A DNA stretch of 64,000 nucleotides from Pedobacter antarcticus (lineage in GTDB: Bacteria; Bacteroidota; Bacteroidia; Sphingobacteriales; Sphingobacteriaceae), in contig NZ_FONS01000005.1 in the NCBI RefSeq assembly GCF_900112985.1, forward strand, positions 62,001-126,000, given 5' to 3'. The position numbers and the translations under genes are program-made. The notes beneath the pieces are model-generated. The model was not told where the DNA came from, searched no databases, and saw only the letters and a program-made list of their open reading frames with translations. Positions 51,806-59,058 of the stretch are shown piece after piece. Numbering within the stretch: the first letter of the stretch is position 1; every line of letters begins with the position of its first letter.

Positions 51806-54800
51806 ATGAAAAAAACCATTACTCTACTCATTCTATTCTTTTGTTGCGCCGGTCTTTTACGGGCGCAGGAAAAAGACATCCGGGGTAAAATCACTTCCTC
51901 AGAAGATGGACAACCACTTCCCGGAGTTAGCATTACAGTTAAAGGAACCAGCAATGGAACCTCTTCCAATTCACAGGGAGAATATGCGATTAAGGCCGGC
52001 ACTGGAGCCGTTCTTGTTTTCCGTTCTATCGGATTCCAGTTGCAGGAAGTGGCAGTTGGTTCGGGTAATACCGTAAATATAGCGTTGAAATCAGATGACC
52101 AGAATCTCTCAGAAATTGTCGTTACGGCGATGGGAATTAAACGTTCCGAAAAGTCACTCGGATATGCTACTCAAAGTGTCAAAGGAGAAGATCTTACTAT
52201 AGCCAAACAACAGAATGTATTAGGTTCACTGGCGGGTAAAGTTGCAGGTGTACAGGTTACCGGGTCATCCGGTGCTAGTATGGGTGGTACGCAGAAGATT
52301 AAGATTCGTGGAGCCAACTCCCTTTCAGGGAACGATCAGCCCCTGATGGTAGTCGATGGAACGCCTATTTCCAATACCAATTTCTCTAATACTACCTCTA
52401 ACGGTGCCGATTATGGAAACCTGGCGCAGGATATCAATTCAGAAGATATAGAATCTGTGAATGTCCTGAAAGGACCGGCCGCTTCTGCACTATACGGTTT
52501 AAGAGGCCAATATGGTGTAATTCTGATTACGACTAAAAAAGGGAAAAAAGGTCCTAAAAAAACAGACGTACAGTTCAGTTCTGCATTTACCATAGATAAG
52601 ACCGGTAATTTTATGCCATTACAAAACACCTATGGTGTGGGAAATAACCAGACCTTCCTGACGCTGGCTAACGGACAGAAATATGTAAATGGGAATGACG
52701 AAAGCTGGGGACCAAAAATGGATGGCACACCGGTAAGAATGTATTATAGTTTCTATCCGCAGGATGAACGTTTCGGACAGCAGACTCCATTTGTACCTCA
52801 GCCAAACAACATTAAAGATCTATACCAGACCGGATACACTTTCAATAATAATATTTCGGTAGCCGGAGGAAATGAAAATGCCGCTCTGCGCTTCAGTTAT
52901 AATAATGCTTATACACAAGGAGTACTGCCAAATACCTGGTTAAAAAGAAATAACCTCGGTGTAAACGGATCACTGGATCTTACTCCGAAACTGAGCGTTG
53001 GTGCTAACCTGAATTATGCGAATAATAATGGACAGCGCCCTGCAGAAGGTTATCAGGGTTCAGGGACAGGTGCTGTACAGTGGTTCCAGCGGAATATAGA
53101 TATGAACGAACTCAAAAACTATAAATACGCAGATGGAACGATCAAAAACTGGAATGTAAATCCTAATACGACTACCGGATTAATCGCCAATAACAAACCG
53201 AGTGACTGGAATAATCCGTTCTTTGATCTTTATGAAAACCTGAATAACGATAACCGTGACCGTTTCTTCGGAGATATCAACGCCACTTATCAGGTTATAC
53301 CAGAGTTAAAATTAAGCGGATTTATCCGTTCAGATATGTTTACGCAGAATATTACCAGTAAAAGAGCCTTAGGCGGGTTTGAGACCGAAGGATATACAGC
53401 CGGTAAATATCAGAATACAGAGAATAACTACGAATTCTTAGGTCAGTATACCAAAAGCTGGAATGACCTTTCTGTAAGTGCAAATGTAGGTGCAAACATT
53501 CTGACCCAAAAATATACTTACCTCAGACAAGCCACCAGAGGCGGCCTGTCCAGCCCTGGTTTTTATAATATAGAAGCTTCTATAGACAGACCGGAGACCG
53601 TATCTTATCAAAGAAGAAAAGAAGTAAGGAGTGTATATGCAACAGGATCAGTTGGCTATAAAGACACTTACTTCCTGGATGCGACTATCCGTAATGATGT
53701 TTCATCAGCACTGCCAAAAGACAATAATTCCTACTGGTATCCATCCGTCAGCGGAAGTTTTGTGTTCAGTGAGCTGGTTAAATGGGCACCTTTAAGTTAT
53801 GGTAAAATCAGAGCAGGTTATGCAATTGCAGGGTCTGATCTTTCTCCTTATCAGACTGCGTTCTTTTATGAGACGGGTAATACCTATAAAACAGAAACCT
53901 CCAACACCAATACACAGTATATTCCCGATCAGCTGAATAATCCGCAGATTAAGCCCTCATTCTCACATTCTGTAGAAACAGGGATCGATTTGAGATTCCT
54001 TAAGAACCGTGTGGGCATAGAATTTACCTGGTATAAACAGCAGAATACAGACCAGATTATTCCGCTTAAAGTGTCAGGAGCGAGTGGGTATGAATCTTCA
54101 GTAATTAATGCCGGAAAGATTGAAAATAGAGGTATTGAGATTGCCTTAAATGGAAAACCGGTCGTTTCTTCTGGTTTTAGCTGGGATGTCGCAGTTAACT
54201 TTAGCCGTAATAAGAGTATGATTAAAGAGTTATATCCGGGAATCGATATCTATCAACTGGATGCAAACGTCTATTCAAAAGTAAACGTATACCTGAATGC
54301 CACCACCGGGCAGCCATTTGGTAACCTGGTTGGTCAGGCTTATCAGCGTGATGCAGCTACGGGTAAAATACTGCTGGATGCTAATAATCTGCCGCTTTAT
54401 GAAGCCAACCATGACTTTGGAAGCGTATTACCTAAATTCACGGGTGGTTTCTCCAATACCTTTCATATCGGCAGGTTTGATGTCGGTGCAATGATTGACT
54501 TCCAGTCCGGGGGTAAATTCTTTAGCTGGAGTAAGATGCTCACTGTAAAATCAGGTCAGGCACCAGAGACAGCAGCACTGAATGATCAGGGTAAAAATGT
54601 ACGTGATCCGCTTGCAGAAGGCGGGGGTGTAAAGGTAAATGGTATCTCTAAGGCAACAGGGCAGGAAGTAACAGCCTATGTCGATGCCAAGAACTATTAC
54701 CGGAATACACTCGGTACACAGGTTTATGAAGAGTGGCTTATGGATGCCTCCTACATTAAACTTCGGGAAGTAAGTATTGCTTATAACCTGAATCAGAAAA

Positions 54801-54994
54801 TGCTGACGAAATTACCGTTCAAAGCAGTAAGAATTGCGCTGATGGCTAGAAATCCATGGATGATCTGGCAGAAAGCACCAAAAGGACTGGATCCTTCAGA
54901 TCTCTCTGCCGGTGCAGCTTCTATCAGCTGGATAGAAAAAGGCCAATTACCAACAGTTCGTTCTTACGGCGTAAACCTGAACCTGACATTTTAA
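51806..54994 (+). CDS. SusC/RagA-type TonB-linked outer-membrane protein
   Basis: 1062 residues. Signal peptide (about 1-21) followed by a carboxypeptidase-regulatory-like domain (IRGKITSSEDGQPLPGVSI), the TonB plug with IRGANSLSGNDQPLMVVDG and VNVLKGPAASALYG, and a barrel ending in SYGVNLNLTF. SusC proteins form the import barrel under the SusD lid. The gene precedes the SusD-type gene by 44 bp. The C40 peptidase upstream and lack of glycoside hydrolases point to a peptide-containing substrate (inference). Confidence 0.95.
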   Translation: MKKTITLLILFFCCAGLLRAQEKDIRGKITSSEDGQPLPGVSITVKGTSNGTSSNSQGEYAIKAGTGAVLVFRSIGFQLQEVAVGSGNTVNIALKSDDQNLSEIVVTAMGIKRSEKSLGYATQSVKGEDLTIAKQQNVLGSLAGKVAGVQVTGSSGASMGGTQKIKIRGANSLSGNDQPLMVVDGTPISNTNFSNTTSNGADYGNLAQDINSEDIESVNVLKGPAASALYGLRGQYGVILITTKKGKKGPKKTDVQFSSAFTIDKTGNFMPLQNTYGVGNNQTFLTLANGQKYVNGNDESWGPKMDGTPVRMYYSFYPQDERFGQQTPFVPQPNNIKDLYQTGYTFNNNISVAGGNENAALRFSYNNAYTQGVLPNTWLKRNNLGVNGSLDLTPKLSVGANLNYANNNGQRPAEGYQGSGTGAVQWFQRNIDMNELKNYKYADGTIKNWNVNPNTTTGLIANNKPSDWNNPFFDLYENLNNDNRDRFFGDINATYQVIPELKLSGFIRSDMFTQNITSKRALGGFETEGYTAGKYQNTENNYEFLGQYTKSWNDLSVSANVGANILTQKYTYLRQATRGGLSSPGFYNIEASIDRPETVSYQRRKEVRSVYATGSVGYKDTYFLDATIRNDVSSALPKDNNSYWYPSVSGSFVFSELVKWAPLSYGKIRAGYAIAGSDLSPYQTAFFYETGNTYKTETSNTNTQYIPDQLNNPQIKPSFSHSVETGIDLRFLKNRVGIEFTWYKQQNTDQIIPLKVSGASGYESSVINAGKIENRGIEIALNGKPVVSSGFSWDVAVNFSRNKSMIKELYPGIDIYQLDANVYSKVNVYLNATTGQPFGNLVGQAYQRDAATGKILLDANNLPLYEANHDFGSVLPKFTGGFSNTFHIGRFDVGAMIDFQSGGKFFSWSKMLTVKSGQAPETAALNDQGKNVRDPLAEGGGVKVNGISKATGQEVTAYVDAKNYYRNTLGTQVYEEWLMDASYIKLREVSIAYNLNQKMLTKLPFKAVRIALMARNPWMIWQKAPKGLDPSDLSAGAASISWIEKGQLPTVRSYGVNLNLTF

Positions 54995-55038
54995 TTGACG
55001 GCATGAAGGTCCGACCTGAATGCATAAAAGAAAGACAC

Positions 55039-56466
55039 ATGAGAAAAATTAATAAATACATACTCATACTGGCAGCCGGTGTATGCTTTACCGGATGTAC
55101 CAAATTTGATGATGACATCAATACAAACCCCAATAAACCCGCAAAAGTATCCGGTACGCAGCTCATTGCAAATTCAGAAATGTATCTGCCCGGAATTGCA
55201 AATAATGCATATGGCAGTTTGTATCCTCAGTACTTAGCCAATACCACCTATATTGATGATGCCCGTTATACAACTGTTAATTTTAATTTCTATTCCTTGT
55301 ATTACGGCCCGCTGATGAACCTGGAAAGTGTAATTAATTCCAAGACGCTCGACGGAAATGAAGGCCCGGTAGAGAACCAGGTCGCTGTAGCTAAAATCCT
55401 GAAAGCGTATTTCTTCTGGCATCTGACGGATCGTTGGGGAGATTTGCCTTATTCTCAGGCCCTGAAAGGCAGTGAGAATTTAAATCCGGCCTACGATAAA
55501 CAAGAACAGATCTATGATAATCTGTTCCTGCTGCTGGACGAAGCAAATGCGACTTTAACCAATTCAACAGGTGCTATTAAAAATGATATCGTTTATGGTG
55601 GAGCATCTTTAAGCTGGAAAAAGTTTGCCAATACGATTCATATGCTGATGGCTTTACGCCTGTCCAAGGTGAATGAAAATAAGGCGAAAACGGAGTTTAA
55701 TAAAGCATTGAATGCAGGGATTATAGATAATAATGCTGCCAATTTCGTTTATAAGCACCTGGCAGAAGAAACTAATGAGAACTACTGGTATACTTCTTAC
55801 ACCCGTCAGGGGAGAAACTGGTATGCACTTAGTAAACCGCTGGTAGATCTGATGCAAGGCACTGCCGACCCGCGTCTGGCCACTTATGCAGATAAAAATG
55901 CGAAAGGGAATTACGTAGGCCTGGCTTATGGCTTAAGTGACGCGGTAAAGGTAGAAGAATATTCGCTGCTGGGTTCCAATCTTCGTAAGCAGACTTCCCC
56001 CGTTTATCTGGTTACTTACGCACAGGCGCTGTTTGCGAAAGCAGAAGCTGCTAAAGCCGGCTGGATTCCGGGAGGAGATGCTGCTGCAGAAACTAACTAT
56101 AAACAAGCTATTGAAGCGTCAGTCAGACAGTGGAATAATAATGATGTCACCGGACTTGATAACTTCCTTACGCAGCCGGAAGTTGCTTATACCGCAGCGG
56201 AAGGAACCCGTAAGATTGCAACCCAACGCTGGGTGCATCTCTTTTTAAATGGGTATGAATCCTGGTCTGAATGGCGCAGAACCGGCTTTCCGGTATTAGC
56301 ACCGGCACCGAATAATAATAACAAGCAGATTCCCAGGAGAGAGGGTTACCCGACTCAGGAACGTTTGAATAATACCAATAATTATAACCAGGCGGTAAGT
56401 TCCTTCCCTTATGGAGGATCGGATAACCTCGATGCGAGAGTATGGTGGGATAACCCAAATAAATAA
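55039..56466 (+). CDS. SusD/RagB-like nutrient-binding lipoprotein (SusD-like_2)
   Basis: 475 residues from ATG 55039, where a lipoprotein signal (MRKINKYILILAAGVCFTGC, Cys at residue 20) begins; the open frame extends back into susC but that part is not conserved. SusD-type features: NTNPNKPAKV near the start, LKAYFFWHLTDRWGDLPYSQAL (helical TPR-like core) and TQRWVHLFLNGYESWSEWRRTGFPVL near the end. It is the surface lid that binds substrate over the SusC barrel. Confidence 0.94.
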   Translation: MRKINKYILILAAGVCFTGCTKFDDDINTNPNKPAKVSGTQLIANSEMYLPGIANNAYGSLYPQYLANTTYIDDARYTTVNFNFYSLYYGPLMNLESVINSKTLDGNEGPVENQVAVAKILKAYFFWHLTDRWGDLPYSQALKGSENLNPAYDKQEQIYDNLFLLLDEANATLTNSTGAIKNDIVYGGASLSWKKFANTIHMLMALRLSKVNENKAKTEFNKALNAGIIDNNAANFVYKHLAEETNENYWYTSYTRQGRNWYALSKPLVDLMQGTADPRLATYADKNAKGNYVGLAYGLSDAVKVEEYSLLGSNLRKQTSPVYLVTYAQALFAKAEAAKAGWIPGGDAAAETNYKQAIEASVRQWNNNDVTGLDNFLTQPEVAYTAAEGTRKIATQRWVHLFLNGYESWSEWRRTGFPVLAPAPNNNNKQIPRREGYPTQERLNNTNNYNQAVSSFPYGGSDNLDARVWWDNPNK

Positions 56467-56482
56467 AGCCGGATCTGAAAAG

Positions 56483-56521
56483 CAAAAAAGCGCCTGAAAT
56501 CATTTTTCAGGCGCTTTTTTG
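56483..56521. terminator. Bidirectional terminator after susD
   Basis: 17-bp perfect stem (56483-56499 and 56505-56521), 5-nt loop, A tract left and T tract right. It lies between the susD-like gene and the convergent AAA ATPase gene. Confidence 0.93.
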
Positions 56522-56532
56522 TTTAAAAATAT

Positions 56533-57888
56533 TTAAAGTTCCTGCTGAACGAACCATGCAATGTACGCAGGCAGGCAGGTAGCCGCATAGTAAGGTAAAT
56601 TCATCAGTATATAGGGTTTCTTACCTGGTGTAACTGCTTTTTCAATATTAAAACTACCTCCATACATACGGACAGCATAATGATGGTCTGAAGCATTAAT
56701 GAACTGGTGAAGTGATTTCAGACTCCCAGTACTTCCTGATTTTATTTCTATGGGTATAATCATATTTTGATGACTATAAAGTAAATCAACCTCTGCATTT
56801 GATTGAGATTTTTCTCTTACCCAAAAATTAGGTTTATGTGCTGAAATGCTTTGGATTGATATAAGTTCCTGTGTTACTAAATGCGGTATAACGGCACCTT
56901 TATAAGCACTATTCAAATCATTCATCGCCAACATTTCCAGTTGTATACCAAGCGAATAGTTGACTAGGCCTGTATCTAAAAATTGTAAACGCGGTGATTT
57001 CTTCAGATCAGTTTTAAGAGGTGGAACCATGTCTGTTGTAGGGTAAATCAAACGTATAATTTTTGCATCCTCCAGTGTCCTGAATGCTTCTCCTACTTCG
57101 CGTGATCGGTAATTGGAGTTACCGAAGCCCTGAAACTTAATGCGTTCATCGAGATATAACGGAGCGGTATCCATTAAATGCTTAATAATCTTCCTTTCTG
57201 TGTCGTTAGAAGTATATTTCTCCACATCATTTTTATAAGTAGCCCAAATACTTTCATATGTCCTTGGTAAATCTGAAAGATTCTGATGTTGAACGTCTCT
57301 TTTTATTACCTCTGGCATTCCGCCGATGATTGCATAACGATGAAAGGCATCCATTAATAATTGATGGGCGACTGGTTTTACCGGAACAGAATTCAGATAT
57401 TTCAGCAACTCTTGTTTGCCTGTAGCTTCTAAATATTCCTGAAAATTTAGCGGGTATAGGTATAGAAATTCTACTCTGCCTACCGGAAAGCTATTTACCC
57501 TTCTCATCGCAAACTCTAAAAGTGAACCCGCGCTAATTACATGAAGTCCGGGCACTTCTTCATAGAAGTATCTTAATACCTGAATTGCTTTTGGACTTTC
57601 CTGTATTTCATCGATGAATAAAAGTGTATCTGCAATATCGGATGAGGGAATATTGTTAGCTAAAAGCAGGGCTTCTAAAATTGTTTGAACATCGTCAAAG
57701 TTCTCAAAATAACGGCGGTCATTAACCTTTTCAAGGTTAAGTATAATAGCATGTCTGTAAGTTTTTGCGAAACTTCTTATTAATGTCGTTTTTCCGACCT
57801 GACGGGCTCCTCTTATAATAAGAGGTTTTCTATTATCACTTAGTTTCCAGTTGTTTAGGTAAGTTTCAATATTCCTTTTAAATGACAT
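56533..57888 (-). CDS. AAA family ATPase with DUF4143 (AAA_14)
   Basis: 451 residues. Walker A IIRGARQVGKTTLIRSFAK (about 24-42), Walker B LLFIDEIQE (about 89-97), sensor region VISAGSLLEFAMR, then the DUF4143 domain with a C-terminal nuclease-like core (WVREKSQSNAEVDLLYSH ... IIPIEIKSG, a PD-(D/E)xK-like pattern). The family is widespread, sometimes in mobile or defence-linked regions, but its function is unknown. It is isolated, with operator-like repeats at its promoter. Confidence 0.9.
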   Translation of the reverse strand: MSFKRNIETYLNNWKLSDNRKPLIIRGARQVGKTTLIRSFAKTYRHAIILNLEKVNDRRYFENFDDVQTILEALLLANNIPSSDIADTLLFIDEIQESPKAIQVLRYFYEEVPGLHVISAGSLLEFAMRRVNSFPVGRVEFLYLYPLNFQEYLEATGKQELLKYLNSVPVKPVAHQLLMDAFHRYAIIGGMPEVIKRDVQHQNLSDLPRTYESIWATYKNDVEKYTSNDTERKIIKHLMDTAPLYLDERIKFQGFGNSNYRSREVGEAFRTLEDAKIIRLIYPTTDMVPPLKTDLKKSPRLQFLDTGLVNYSLGIQLEMLAMNDLNSAYKGAVIPHLVTQELISIQSISAHKPNFWVREKSQSNAEVDLLYSHQNMIIPIEIKSGSTGSLKSLHQFINASDHHYAVRMYGGSFNIEKAVTPGKKPYILMNLPYYAATCLPAYIAWFVQQEL

Positions 57889-57911
57889 AGTACGATTAAA
57901 GTTCTAATGTA

Positions 57912-57958
57912 TGTAACAAAACAAAACCAAATTTAAGTTAATTTTGTAACAAAACAAA
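57912..57958 (-). promoter_or_regulatory. Promoter of the AAA/DUF4143 gene flanked by 14-bp direct repeats
   Basis: On the minus strand the -33 TTTG (57955-57958), 19-bp spacer and -7 TAAATTTG (57928-57935) match the Bacteroidota consensus fully. The 14-mer TGTAACAAAACAAA (plus strand) occurs at 57945-57958, overlapping the -33 box, and at 57912-57925, covering the expected transcription start. The spacing is 33 bp, about three helical turns, as for an operator. Confidence 0.7.
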
Positions 57959-58040
57959 GTCAGTTTAGGGCTGTTATTGTAATAATACAAGCTCGTTTGT
58001 ATTGATTCATATGTTCTTTAAGATGAGTATTTCTGAAATA

Positions 58041-58072
58041 GTAAGGTATTCTCCGTTAATACCTTACCTTTG
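58041..58072 (+). promoter_or_regulatory. 10-bp inverted repeat overlapping a -7 box
   Basis: GTAAGGTATT-N7-AATACCTTAC (58041-58050 and 58058-58067) is a perfect inverted repeat whose right arm overlaps the -7 box TACCTTTG (58065-58072). It has the form of an operator for a dimeric regulator. Confidence 0.6.
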
Positions 58073-58077
58073 TATCA

Positions 58078-58227
58078 ATGAATCCAACAAAACGGACATA
58101 TGATATATTTTTTGCTCAGTTTGCCAATCAAATGCTGGCAGCTGAAGCGATGTATCACCGTTTTTTATCGCAGCAGTATAAACTGGGCGACTCCTTTCTG
58201 AAAAGCAGCAAAGACTTTATTTCTTAA
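58078..58227 (+). CDS. Small ORF, 49 residues, function unknown
   Basis: ATG at 58078, TAA at 58225-58227. Hydrophilic and partly amphipathic, with TKRTYDIFFAQFANQML and AEAMYHRFLSQQY. No family recognised. Support comes from the -7 box and operator-like repeat just upstream (the start would be nearly leaderless) and a weak ACCCCAT/ATGGGGT hairpin after the stop (58228-58251). It could be a real regulated small protein or a chance frame. Confidence 0.4.
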   Translation: MNPTKRTYDIFFAQFANQMLAAEAMYHRFLSQQYKLGDSFLKSSKDFIS

Positions 58228-58283
58228 ACCCCATCCTTTGCGGTATGGGGTACACCTTCTGGTCTTAAAGAAGCTATCTATTT

Positions 58284-58421
58284 ATGAAGAAATATTTGCG
58301 GCATGCCCTCAACAGGGCATGTAACCCTATGCTGTTAATTATCACATTTCTATTTTCAATAACCGCATTCATGCTGGAGAAACCGCAATGGAGTTTACTA
58401 TATATAAAAAAGCAGAATTAA
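58284..58421 (+). CDS. Possible small membrane protein, 45 residues
   Basis: ATG at 58284, TAA at 58419-58421. One hydrophobic stretch (MLLIITFLFSITAFML, about 16-31) behind a basic start (MKKYLRHALNRACN) fits a one-helix membrane peptide. No family, no clear promoter. Coding is uncertain; the 57889-58506 region otherwise holds only the regulatory repeats and the 49-residue ORF. Confidence 0.3.
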   Translation: MKKYLRHALNRACNPMLLIITFLFSITAFMLEKPQWSLLYIKKQN

Positions 58422-58506
58422 AAGAAGACCAGAGGCTTACGATTAAAAATTCAATTTAATTATAAACCCGGAGCAGGCCGCAGGGCAGCTCTAAATCTTT
58501 AAAATT

Positions 58507-58917
58507 ATGCAAACAACAGCCGTTAAAATTACAGAAACACCAATCATTTTATCACGTGGAATTTTTGATCTGCTGAAAGATCACCTGAGAAGAAGAAAAC
58601 TGAGCAAGTACAATGAAGATAAGCTGGAACTGGAACTACGTTCCGCGGAGCAGGTATTGCGCAAAGCAATCCCGGCAGGAACAGTAACTGTAGATACTAA
58701 GGTTACCGTAAAAGAAGTATCAACCGGAAGTATTCATGTTCACCATCTGGTGGCGCCTGCTAAAGCGAAAAGAAAACATAATACAATTTCAATTCTTTCC
58801 CCGATAGGTGTAGCCATGCTGGGTTATCAGGAAGGTGCTGAAATCCAGTGGGAAATGCCCGAAGGCCTGAAAGTATACCGGATAGAGAAGGTAGAGCCTT
58901 TCGATCAGACTGCTTAA
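58507..58917 (+). CDS. GreA/GreB C-terminal domain protein (Rnk-like)
   Basis: 136 residues. The C-terminal half has TISILSPIGVAMLGYQEG ... WEMPEGLKVYRIEKV, the GreA/GreB C-terminal FKBP-like fold that binds the RNA polymerase secondary channel rim. The N-terminal part is short and not the long coiled coil of GreA, so it resembles Rnk-type nucleoside diphosphate kinase regulators or transcription modulators. It probably modulates RNA polymerase; the exact effect is unknown. It ends before a strong terminator. Confidence 0.85.
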   Translation: MQTTAVKITETPIILSRGIFDLLKDHLRRRKLSKYNEDKLELELRSAEQVLRKAIPAGTVTVDTKVTVKEVSTGSIHVHHLVAPAKAKRKHNTISILSPIGVAMLGYQEGAEIQWEMPEGLKVYRIEKVEPFDQTA

Positions 58918-58946
58918 ACGCAGAAGAATTCCAATTGTAGAACTTT

Positions 58947-58981
58947 AGGCCCCCTTTTCCATAAAAAAGGGGGCCTTTTTG
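58947..58981 (+). terminator. Intrinsic terminator of the Gre-like gene
   Basis: 12-bp perfect GC-rich stem (58947-58958 and 58965-58976) with a 6-nt loop and T tail. Confidence 0.92.
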
Positions 58982-59058
58982 CATTCGTGTAACTAAATTG
59001 TTGAACCCTGTTCCTTCATAAAAAGGTAATTTAGGCGAACAAACCAAACTTATCGAAA

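Noticed and set aside
58310..58330. CATGCCCT/AGGGCATG hairpin as a terminator
   Set aside because: It lies inside the possible 45-residue ORF and has no T tract.
58389..58460. 23-residue ORF overlapping the possible small membrane protein
   Set aside because: Very short, overlaps another weak ORF in a different frame, no supporting signals.
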